Source: an uncultured Solobacterium sp.
Lineage (GTDB): Bacteria; Bacillota_I; Bacilli_A; Erysipelotrichales; Erysipelotrichaceae
Length of the DNA: 7,409 nt
NCBI GenBank assembly: GCA_938039295.1
Contig: CALHUY010000087.1
Span: 1 to 7,409 of the forward strand
Reading direction: 5' to 3'
Both the position numbers and the translations under genes were made by a program. Under the pieces are notes generated by a model, which ran no database searches, was not told the origin of the DNA, and was given only the letters and a program-made list of their open reading frames with translations. This document shows, piece by piece, positions 1 through 6,167 of this stretch (position 1 is the stretch's first letter; each line of letters begins with the position of its first letter).

Positions 1-270
1 GCAGTAAAGGCTGTTATTAAGTATCTATTTGGTGAATTAAACTATGACTTTCTGCTTTGTGGTCATTTTTCATTTAACCTACAATCAAAGAGGGTTCAAG
101 AAAAATGTGGCTTCCAACCATATCGCAAACTAATGATGACTACCTCAGAGCATACAAAAGAACCAATTATTTTGAATCTTTTGATTAATCCACATAAAAA
201 TATAACATTAGAGTTTTCTCATCCTGAAACATTGATTTATCCACAAAATATATCAGGGAAACATATATAG
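1..270 (+). CDS. GNAT family N-acetyltransferase, C-terminal part (5' end outside window)
   Basis: The window opens inside an open frame of 89 codons ending at TAG 268-270. The visible protein begins AVKAVIKYLFGELNYDFLLC and continues through a segment with HFSFN, SKRVQEKCGF and a basic tail. This matches the C-terminal half of RimJ/RimL-like GNAT acetyltransferases, where an alpha helix (EAVKAVIxYLF), a strand with a conserved Asn, and the SKRVQEKCGF helix form the acetyl-CoA-binding side of the fold. Proteins of this family move an acetyl group from acetyl-CoA to an amine on a protein N-terminus, antibiotic or small molecule; the substrate cannot be told from this part. The start lies upstream of the window. 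No terminator follows before the response regulator gene 73 bp downstream, so read-through into it is possible. The family call is confident; the specific function is unknown. Confidence 0.85.
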   Translation, partial: AVKAVIKYLFGELNYDFLLCGHFSFNLQSKRVQEKCGFQPYRKLMMTTSEHTKEPIILNLLINPHKNITLEFSHPETLIYPQNISGKHI

Positions 271-343
271 AAATATGTAGTAGTATTCGGAGAATAACAA
301 AATATAAGTTGGACATCTATGATGAAAAAGGTATGATAGTTGC

Positions 344-1069
344 ATGAAATATATTGTATGTGATGACGAACAGCTTCAAATGGATATCTTGTGTAAGTAC
401 ATTCATGAATATGCACAAGCACATCATTTGGAGATTGAAATATTAAAATATACAGATTGTGATAATCTCTGGTGGGATTTGCAGAATGGTCTTGTCGCAG
501 ATCTACTTTTATTGGATATTCAAATGGAGAATATGACAGGGATCGAACTTGCTCGTAAGATGAGACAAGCACGTCTAAATCATTTGATATGTTTCATCAG
601 TGGTGTCAAAGACTTTGTCTTTGAAGGATATGATGTAGACGCATTAGCCTATCTTTTAAAACCTTATGAGAAAGATCAATTATTTAAGATATTAGATAAG
701 GCAATCAAGCAACTACATATTTCAGAAGAATTTTCGATTATTTCTTCTAAGAAGGAAGTATATAAAATTTATCATCGTGATGTGATTGGTGTTGAAGCAC
801 TTGGCCATGAGACAAAGATTTATTTGCGTAGTGATGGTATGAGTGAGGAGACAACCATTATCATCAAACAGAGTATTCGTGAAGTTCTCGAAATGCTACA
901 TATGCCATTATTACAAATTCATCGCTCTTTTGCGGTAAATATGAAAAATATTGTACGTGTAACAAAGAAGGATTGTATTGGTGAAGATGGTATACAGTTC
1001 CCAATCGCACGTGGTAATTATGAAATGTGTATGCAGGAATTTATCGCAGCCAATCGAGGTACATTATGA
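344..1069 (+). CDS. LytTR-family response regulator (REC plus LytTR DNA-binding domain)
   Basis: A 241-residue cytoplasmic transcription regulator of the AgrA/LytR/ComE type. Residues about 1-122 form a receiver domain: the acidic pair D7-D8, the phospho-acceptor D58 in LLLLDIQ, the Ser at 86 (the Thr/Ser switch position) and K106-P107 are all present, so phosphorylation by a kinase is expected. Residues about 130-238 form a LytTR domain, recognised by the IHRSFAVN motif near residues 189-196 and by its all-beta character; this domain binds direct repeats upstream of target promoters. The length is typical of the family. The ATG at 344 is the only reasonable start, because an in-frame stop lies at 323-325; its ribosome site (AAAAAGG, 325-331) is weak and rather distant at 12 nt. 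The gene overlaps the kinase gene downstream by ATGA, so the two are translationally coupled. The likely target is the exporter operon at 2137-5719; this is inferred from adjacency only. Confidence 0.93.
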   Translation: MKYIVCDDEQLQMDILCKYIHEYAQAHHLEIEILKYTDCDNLWWDLQNGLVADLLLLDIQMENMTGIELARKMRQARLNHLICFISGVKDFVFEGYDVDALAYLLKPYEKDQLFKILDKAIKQLHISEEFSIISSKKEVYKIYHRDVIGVEALGHETKIYLRSDGMSEETTIIIKQSIREVLEMLHMPLLQIHRSFAVNMKNIVRVTKKDCIGEDGIQFPIARGNYEMCMQEFIAANRGTL

Positions 1070-1071
1070 TG
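1056..1071 (+). promoter_or_regulatory. Ribosome binding site and coupled start of the kinase gene
   Basis: GAGGT at 1056-1060 lies inside the end of the regulator gene and is followed by ATGATG (1066-1071), with the regulator stop TGA at 1067-1069. This decides the kinase start against the upstream GTG at 1027 and implies translational coupling. Which of the two adjacent ATGs is used cannot be settled from sequence. Confidence 0.75.
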
Positions 1072-2046
1072 GCTGTAATTATATTGGTGGGATTAGCGCT
1101 TTATGAAACTATTATCAAGAAGATACAGATAACATTCATGCATGTGATTGTGTCGATTATGATACTGGCACTTACAGGATATAGTGTTTATCGTTTCTCT
1201 TATATGATAGTTGTATGGATTCTCTTATCTTTTATTTGGAATCATTATCATTTCTTAAAAGAAGAAAGAATCTTCTCGGCTATCGTCATTCTGTTGTATC
1301 TTGGAATTCTGTTCCTTGGTGTTTATTATGATGGTTTTATCGCAGGTGGTATTGCGGCACTAATATTTATTTTACTGGAATATCTCTTGCAAAGAATTAT
1401 GAAGCGTGAAGAAGATAAAACAATCATCTATCAGAATAAACTGATGAAACAGCAGATGGATGAAATCGAAAATATCTACATAACCATGCGTGGATGGAGA
1501 CATGATTATCATAATCATCTACAGTCTTTAAAAGGATATCTTTCTTTGAACAAAGTTGAGCAGATGAAAAACTATCTCAATGAACTTGAGACGGATTTGG
1601 ACTCTATCGATACACTCTATCATTCTGGAAACTTACAATTAGATTCAATATTGAACGCGAAGCTTGCGATTGCGGAGAAAGGACAAATTCGTATTCATTG
1701 TGATGCGTCAATTCCACCGCAATTACATGTATCAGATTTAGACTTATGTGTTATCTTAGGAAATCTATTGGATAATGCAATTGAATCTTGTCGTAAGATA
1801 AAAGATCCGGATGAACGATTTATTCGAGTATATATTGGTATCCTAAAGAAACAACTCTATATCTCGATTACAAACGCTACAAGTGAGACAGTAAAACAAC
1901 GTACTGATCACTATTTCACGACGAAGCGAGGCGACCACGGACATGGGTTAAAGAGAGTTGATCAAGTCGTTAAGAAATATGATGGATATCTTAATCGTCA
2001 AAATGAACCAGGTGTATTTGCAACGGAGATTGTACTACCTCTATAA
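1066..2046 (+). CDS. GHKL-domain sensor histidine kinase (AgrC-like, HPK10 type)
   Basis: A membrane sensor kinase of about 326 residues that should phosphorylate the regulator encoded just upstream. The N-terminal 110 residues are strongly hydrophobic, with roughly four or five membrane segments and no extracellular domain of any size, so the signal is probably sensed in or at the membrane. A charged helical linker (about 112-140) leads to the phospho-acceptor His146 in WRHDYHNHLQ, followed by a SpoB-like dimerisation helix pair. The ATP-binding GHKL domain shows the N-box NLLDNAIES (Asn233, Asn237) and the glycine box GDHGHGL (289-295), and the protein ends at EIVLPL. Start choice: GTG at 1027 would give 13 extra residues but has no ribosome site. 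ATG 1066 overlaps the regulator stop (ATGA), and GAGGT at 1056-1060 sits 5 nt before it and 8 nt before ATG 1069, so either ATG may be used. The ligand is unknown. Confidence 0.92.
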   Translation: MMAVIILVGLALYETIIKKIQITFMHVIVSIMILALTGYSVYRFSYMIVVWILLSFIWNHYHFLKEERIFSAIVILLYLGILFLGVYYDGFIAGGIAALIFILLEYLLQRIMKREEDKTIIYQNKLMKQQMDEIENIYITMRGWRHDYHNHLQSLKGYLSLNKVEQMKNYLNELETDLDSIDTLYHSGNLQLDSILNAKLAIAEKGQIRIHCDASIPPQLHVSDLDLCVILGNLLDNAIESCRKIKDPDERFIRVYIGILKKQLYISITNATSETVKQRTDHYFTTKRGDHGHGLKRVDQVVKKYDGYLNRQNEPGVFATEIVLPL

Positions 2047-2054
2047 GCATTTCG

Positions 2055-2086
2055 TGCATGAATTTGAACAATTCATGCATTTTTTT
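2055..2086 (+). terminator. Intrinsic terminator after the two-component genes
   Basis: A perfect 10-bp inverted repeat, TGCATGAATT at 2055-2064 and AATTCATGCA at 2070-2079, with a 5-base loop TGAAC, is followed at once by seven T (2080-2086). It lies 8 bases after the kinase stop codon and only about 50 bases before the exporter start. It therefore separates the regulatory pair from the exporter operon, unless read-through or antitermination occurs. The stem is AT-rich, so termination may be incomplete. Confidence 0.85.
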
Positions 2087-2121
2087 ATTTGCTTCTGTCA
2101 TATGAAGTATTGTATTTCTGC

Positions 2122-2139
2122 AAGGAGGTAATCACTATG
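2122..2139 (+). promoter_or_regulatory. Ribosome binding site fixing the start of the first exporter gene
   Basis: AAGGAGG at 2122-2128 is a near-perfect Shine-Dalgarno sequence 8 nt before ATG 2137-2139. The open frame extends upstream to a TTG at 2089, but that codon has no ribosome site and lies right after the terminator T-run, so ATG 2137 is chosen. No convincing promoter is visible between the terminator and this site. Confidence 0.85.
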
Positions 2140-3954
2140 AAACTTACTAGATGGAATATTTATAAGGATATGCTCTATCGATTGTGGAAATGTGATTCAC
2201 ATGTAGTCAAAATGATGTTGTTAGAGATTGTTATCTCAGTAATAGAAGGATTTATCGCTGTATTATTACCAGCTGCAATTATTCAATTTATTACTACAAC
2301 CCAAGATTGGATAACACTAGTATTACAGATATTTGGCTTGTTTGCGGTGTATGGAATCTTTAGCATGTGGCATGTTTACCTTGCAACAAGAAATAGTATG
2401 CAATATGTCATTCCAAGACAAAAATTATTTATCTTACCAGTGGCCAAAAAGGTACAGGAATTAACCTATTCCTACTACGAAACAAAGCCTGCTCAGGAAA
2501 AACTTGAAAATGGAATTCGAGCGTTAAATATGAATATGGAAGGTGCTGAAGGTGTCTATCATAATACAGTGATTGTTTTCTCTGCAATTTTCAGTTTGAT
2601 ACTATATGCAATTTTTATCAGCCGAATTGGCCTGCCAATTCTTTTAGCTCTATTATGTATTTCTTTTCTTCATTATGAAATCTATGAAAAATGCTATGCA
2701 TTGTATTTAAAGAAAGATGAAGAAAAGGCAGAGAATTATTCTAAGTCTCGTTATTTTAATAGCCTTTCACAAAAGAGTGCGAAAGGAAAAGATATTCGTC
2801 TCTATCAGATGCAGGATCTTTTAAAAGCAAAGATGCAAGAAAATAACGATATTCTCGTACGGAAGACAATTGCCGCTTCAAAATACAAAGGATGGATAGC
2901 ACAAACAGATGTTATTTTAGGATTTATCCGTGATGGAATTACCTATGGATACCTAATCTATTTGATGATGCATGGCATAATTGAAATGAGCTCTTTCGTT
3001 CTATATATCGGTATTGTCATTAGTTATGGTCAACGATTCACAGCTTTAACTGCTGAGATTGCGAAATTGCATTCTAATCTAGATTTAACAAAGAGAACGT
3101 ATGAATTTGAAATGGATAAAAATGTGATTAATCAAGATGGTAAGAAAGTGATTGCACCATTCGATATTGTATTTGAGAATGTATCTTTCCAATATCCAGA
3201 AAGTAAAAAGTATGTCTTAAAGAATTTTAATCTACACTTTACAACAGGAGAGAAACTCGCACTTGTAGGTGTAAATGGTGCTGGCAAGACTACAATCGTG
3301 AAACTGCTAAGTGGATTGTATACACCAACAGAAGGAAGAATCTTAGTTAATGGTATTGATTTGAAAGAGATCAATAAAGAAGATTACTTTGGAAAGCTTG
3401 GAATTGTATTCCAAGAAATTAATCTATTCTCTATGACGGTTGGTGAAAATATTTCTTGCATGCATGAAGAAGACTATGATGAAAATCGCGTACAAGAAGC
3501 GTTACGCATCTCTAAGTTAGATACGATTGTAAATCAATTACCAAAGGGGATTCATAGTTATATCAATACAGATCTTTCCCCAGATGGAATCAACTTCAGT
3601 GGTGGACAACAACAACGTTTATTGCTTGCAAAGGCATATTACAAAAATCCTTCGTTACTCATCTTAGATGAACCAACCGCAGCATTGGACGCACTTGCGG
3701 AAAAGGATATGTATGAAGAGTATAAGGAAATTACAAAAGATAAGAGTGCATTATTTATTTCGCACCGTTTAGCTTCAACTCGTTTCTGCGACAATATTGT
3801 CTTCTTGGAAAATGGAGAGATTATTGAACAAGGAACGCACGAGCAACTTATGAAATTAAATGGTAAATACGCTGAGATGTTTGATGTACAAGCAAAATAC
3901 TACAAGGAGGAAGAACAAGATGAAACTCAAGCAATTCTATCAACAAACGCATGA
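2137..3954 (+). CDS. ABC exporter half-transporter, TMD-NBD fusion, first of pair
   Basis: A 605-residue ATP-driven membrane exporter subunit of the ABCB/MsbA-like layout. Six membrane segments can be placed at roughly 25-53, 59-82, 140-162, 164-183, 259-279 and 285-299. The ATPase domain (about 340-585) is complete: aromatic A-loop Tyr353, Walker A GVNGAGKTT (378-386, Lys384), Q-loop Gln426, signature FSGGQ (487-491), Walker B LLILDE with catalytic Glu512, D-loop ALD and switch His543. There is no N-terminal C39 peptidase domain, so it does not itself cut double-glycine leaders. The last 12 codons overlap the next gene by 35 bp in another frame. With that neighbour it most likely forms a heterodimer. 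Similar pairs beside LytTR/GHKL systems export peptides, lipids or drugs; the substrate here cannot be named. Confidence 0.94.
   Translation: MKLTRWNIYKDMLYRLWKCDSHVVKMMLLEIVISVIEGFIAVLLPAAIIQFITTTQDWITLVLQIFGLFAVYGIFSMWHVYLATRNSMQYVIPRQKLFILPVAKKVQELTYSYYETKPAQEKLENGIRALNMNMEGAEGVYHNTVIVFSAIFSLILYAIFISRIGLPILLALLCISFLHYEIYEKCYALYLKKDEEKAENYSKSRYFNSLSQKSAKGKDIRLYQMQDLLKAKMQENNDILVRKTIAASKYKGWIAQTDVILGFIRDGITYGYLIYLMMHGIIEMSSFVLYIGIVISYGQRFTALTAEIAKLHSNLDLTKRTYEFEMDKNVINQDGKKVIAPFDIVFENVSFQYPESKKYVLKNFNLHFTTGEKLALVGVNGAGKTTIVKLLSGLYTPTEGRILVNGIDLKEINKEDYFGKLGIVFQEINLFSMTVGENISCMHEEDYDENRVQEALRISKLDTIVNQLPKGIHSYINTDLSPDGINFSGGQQQRLLLAKAYYKNPSLLILDEPTAALDALAEKDMYEEYKEITKDKSALFISHRLASTRFCDNIVFLENGEIIEQGTHEQLMKLNGKYAEMFDVQAKYYKEEEQDETQAILSTNA
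3904..3922 (+). promoter_or_regulatory. Ribosome binding site of the second exporter gene, inside the first
   Basis: AAGGAGG at 3904-3910 lies within the coding region of the first exporter gene, 9 nt before ATG 3920-3922. It rules out the longer reading from ATG 3860, which has no such site, and shows that the two genes are translated from one messenger with a 35-bp overlap. Confidence 0.85.
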
Positions 3955-5719
3955 TTTGATTCAACTTTTAAAAGTTCAATTTCCTCATATTACTGTACAG
4001 ATGATTACATTAGCTTTCTGTAGAAGTACACCTAACTTTATTGTACTGTTTGGATATTCACGTATCTTAGACTTATTACTTACAAGCCAGTTTCAAGCCA
4101 CAATTCAAGTTGTCACGATTATGCTAGTTAGTAGTTATCTATTATCCTTCATTGGTAATTGGATTGATTCTTATTTACAGGGATATGAATTTATTACAGA
4201 TGAAGTAATCATGAGTCAGGTGAACTATATGTCGTTTACCATGCGCTATGATATTTTTGAAGATAACGATAGCATGACAAAAGTACGTGCAGTAAGTAAT
4301 CGTATGAATGCTACAGGAGGAACTGGTTCTTTCTTACAGATCATAATTCTGTTATGCACTAACTTATTTTCTGCTCTATATGCTTTCTGTTTTGTAGGGT
4401 ACTTGTTTTATCAGGCAATGCAGTATTCGTTCTATTTAGTATTATTACTATTACTTGCAATTGGCTGTATTTGTTTGGGTGTTATGATTTTAAAGCGCAC
4501 GAGTGCTTATTATGAAGACTTAAATAAAAGAAATATTCATAACAACTCTGTGTTTAGTTATCTACTCACAACAATGGTCAATGTAGAATATAAGAAACAA
4601 ATGATGATCAATCGAATGGGTCAGTTATTTGAAAAGTATTTTAAAAATATTATTAAAACATTCCATGTTTATTTGGATTTCTCTAAGAGAAAAGGAAGAT
4701 ATGAATCGGTTTATAACTTCGTATTAAGTATCTTTGGAGCATGTACATATATTTATATCGCATACTTAAGCTTGCATGGTTATTTATCAATTGGTTCTGT
4801 ACTCTTATATGCAGGTGCGATGCAACAACTGATCCAATATATTTCGGGTTGTATCATATCTTACAGTGATGCGGTATTCCAATTGGATTATCTAAATCAT
4901 TTTACAGACTTCTTGCATGATGAATCGATTCGTACCACAGGTTCATTACCAATTGAAAAGAGAAATGATAATGCATATGAATTCTGCTTTGAAAGTGTGA
5001 GTTTTCACTATCCAAATAGTGAACAACTTGTATTATCCAATGTGAATCTTACATTTAAGATTGGTGAAAAGTTAGCGTTAGTTGGGCAGAATGGTGCAGG
5101 TAAGACAACAATCATCAAGCTACTATGTCGTTTGTATCAACCGACTGAAGGCAGAATCTTGTTAAATGGTATTGATATTCAAAAGTTTAACTTTGATGAG
5201 TATACAAAAATATTTAGTCCGGTATTCCAAGACTTTAGTATGTTTAATATCAGCGCAAAAGAAAATCTAGAGTGTGGTCACCACAATGAAGAAAAAGATA
5301 TCAATGCGATTATCGCTGATGTAGGTCTAGAGAAACGCTTTACGTCTAGTCAGAATGGTATGGATTGTGTCTTGGAAGATTTAAATGGCGAAGGTGTAAA
5401 GTTATCTGGTGGTGAAGCACAGAAGTTAGCAATTGCACGTGCATTGTACAAAGACGCTCCATTTGTAATCCTAGATGAACCTACTGCAGCTTTGGATCCA
5501 TTCTCAGAAGCAGAAATCTATGAGAACTTTGATAAACTTGTTGGAGGTAAAACAGCCATCTATATCTCTCATCGTATGAGTTCATGTAAGTTCTGTGATC
5601 GTATCGTTGTCTTTAAAGATGGTAAGTTAGTAGAAGATGGTAATCATGATTCACTTATGCATAAACAAGGTGAATATTACACACTCTATCATGCACAGGC
5701 AGAGTATTATCAACAATAA
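3920..5719 (+). CDS. ABC exporter half-transporter, TMD-NBD fusion, second of pair
   Basis: A 599-residue membrane exporter subunit homologous in layout to its upstream neighbour. About six membrane segments fall near 25-54, 62-86, 138-167, 171-191 and two between 265 and 303. The ATPase domain (about 350-590) carries A-loop Tyr364, Walker A GQNGAGKTT (389-397, Lys395), Q-loop Gln437, signature LSGGE (495-499), Walker B FVILDE with Glu520, D-loop ALD and switch His551, so it looks catalytically competent. Both half-transporters end in related tails (VQAKYY and AQAEYY), and their ATPase domains share whole phrases such as GEKLALVG and PTEGRILxNGID, which points to an old tandem duplication. 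The TMDs are far less alike, as expected for a heterodimer with asymmetric substrate contacts. The start is set by the ribosome site at 3904-3910. The operon ends at the terminator just downstream. Confidence 0.94.
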   Translation: MKLKQFYQQTHDLIQLLKVQFPHITVQMITLAFCRSTPNFIVLFGYSRILDLLLTSQFQATIQVVTIMLVSSYLLSFIGNWIDSYLQGYEFITDEVIMSQVNYMSFTMRYDIFEDNDSMTKVRAVSNRMNATGGTGSFLQIIILLCTNLFSALYAFCFVGYLFYQAMQYSFYLVLLLLLAIGCICLGVMILKRTSAYYEDLNKRNIHNNSVFSYLLTTMVNVEYKKQMMINRMGQLFEKYFKNIIKTFHVYLDFSKRKGRYESVYNFVLSIFGACTYIYIAYLSLHGYLSIGSVLLYAGAMQQLIQYISGCIISYSDAVFQLDYLNHFTDFLHDESIRTTGSLPIEKRNDNAYEFCFESVSFHYPNSEQLVLSNVNLTFKIGEKLALVGQNGAGKTTIIKLLCRLYQPTEGRILLNGIDIQKFNFDEYTKIFSPVFQDFSMFNISAKENLECGHHNEEKDINAIIADVGLEKRFTSSQNGMDCVLEDLNGEGVKLSGGEAQKLAIARALYKDAPFVILDEPTAALDPFSEAEIYENFDKLVGGKTAIYISHRMSSCKFCDRIVVFKDGKLVEDGNHDSLMHKQGEYYTLYHAQAEYYQQ

Positions 5720-5725
5720 TCAGAA

Positions 5726-5757
5726 GGTATACTGTTTTGACAGTATATTTTCTTTTT
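5726..5757 (+). terminator. Intrinsic terminator of the exporter operon
   Basis: TATACTG (5728-5734) and CAGTATA (5741-5747) form a 7-bp stem, extended by two G-U pairs from GG at 5726-5727, around the loop TTTTGA. The downstream arm runs into TTTTCTTTTT (5748-5757). It begins 6 bases after the stop codon of the second exporter gene. The stem is AT-rich and moderately strong. Confidence 0.75.
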
Positions 5758-5891
5758 GGTTAGAGAACATTTTTACATAGCATATGGAATATGGGTATGC
5801 TTAAAGAATTAGTGGCTATTGAGTTAGTGCTATATGGATTTACAATTGACGTTGGAAAACGTTTTTGCAGAAATTGATTTTGTGGAAACCA
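5758..5891 (+). other. Intergenic stretch without a supported gene
   Basis: Between the exporter terminator and the pheS promoter lie about 134 bases with no convincing gene. Two things are visible: a 28-codon ATG frame at 5791-5877 with only a weak GGA-type ribosome site, and a 10-base palindrome AAAACGTTTT at 5856-5865, about 26 bases upstream of the -35 element. Neither can be given a function from sequence. Confidence 0.6.
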
Positions 5892-5921
5892 GTGACATTC
5901 TTATGGGATTTGCTGTATAAT
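5892..5921 (+). promoter_or_regulatory. Sigma-A-type promoter of the pheS-pheT operon
   Basis: GTGACA at 5892-5897 matches five of six bases of TTGACA, and TATAAT at 5916-5921 is a perfect -10 element; the spacer is 18 bp. Transcription should start near 5927-5928, a few bases before the first T-box helix, which places the leader correctly in front of pheS. Confidence 0.85.
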
Positions 5922-5927
5922 ATGGCT

Positions 5928-6151
5928 ATTAAAGCGATAACGAAAAGAGTAGTAGCCAAACACGCAATAGACAGAGAGGAACCTAAACGCTGAAAGGGTT
6001 CTATAGAAGACGCTTGGTGAATTCACTTTTCTAGCGAGATTAATCATCTCCGTATATCTACGTTACAGATAAATTGAGGTGCGCACGATTGTGCGAATCA
6101 GGATGGTACCGCGTGAATAACGTTCCTGCAATATTTTGCAGGAATTTTTTT
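5928..6151 (+). promoter_or_regulatory. T-box riboswitch, Phe (UUC) specifier, controlling pheS-pheT
   Basis: An untranslated leader that binds tRNA-Phe directly and lets transcription continue only when the tRNA is uncharged. The conserved T-box AGGATGGTACCGCG is at 6100-6113; its TGG bulge pairs with the NCCA end of the tRNA. Stem I can be traced: lower helix GAAAAG (5942-5947) with CTTTTC (6026-6031), a specifier loop with AGTAGTA on one side and GTGAATTCA on the other, and an apical helix GAACC (5979-5983) with GGTTC (5997-6001) closing a loop that contains GCTGAAA. The AGAGAGG motif precedes this apical helix. The specifier is TTC at 6022-6024, which fits the GAA anticodon of tRNA-Phe. 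Further hairpins lie at 6036-6050 and 6055-6071, and a Stem III hairpin CGCAC/GTGCG at 6082-6095. The antiterminator uses TTCCTG (6123-6128), the same bases as the terminator arm. Confidence 0.95.
6123..6151 (+). terminator. Regulated terminator of the pheS T-box leader
   Basis: TTCCTGCAA (6123-6131) and TTGCAGGAA (6136-6144) form a perfect 9-bp stem with loop TATT, followed by seven T (6145-6151). The left arm is also the 3' strand of the T-box antiterminator, so the two structures exclude each other. Charged tRNA-Phe leaves the terminator formed and pheS off. Confidence 0.93.
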
Positions 6152-6167
6152 ATGGAGGAAAAGGTCG

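Noticed and set aside
261..278. Hairpin ACATAT/ATATGT at the end of the acetyltransferase gene as a terminator
   Set aside because: It has only six A-T-rich pairs and no following T-run.
319..336. Five-codon minicistron (MMKKV) just before the regulator
   Set aside because: No ribosome site; such short frames arise readily by chance in AT-rich DNA.
237..572. Open frame on the - strand across the acetyltransferase-regulator junction
   Set aside because: It lies antisense to the clear response regulator gene and has no recognisable domain. The other - strand frames, within the exporter and pheS genes, are rejected on the same grounds.
1027..1065. GTG-initiated 13-residue extension of the histidine kinase
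   Set aside because: No ribosome site precedes GTG 1027, whereas GAGGT is well placed before the ATGs at 1066 and 1069.
2089..2136. TTG-initiated extension of the first exporter gene
   Set aside because: It begins right after the terminator T-run without a ribosome site; a perfect site precedes ATG 2137.
3860..3919. ATG-initiated 20-residue extension of the second exporter gene
   Set aside because: It has no ribosome site and would extend the overlap to 95 bp; AAGGAGG points to ATG 3920.
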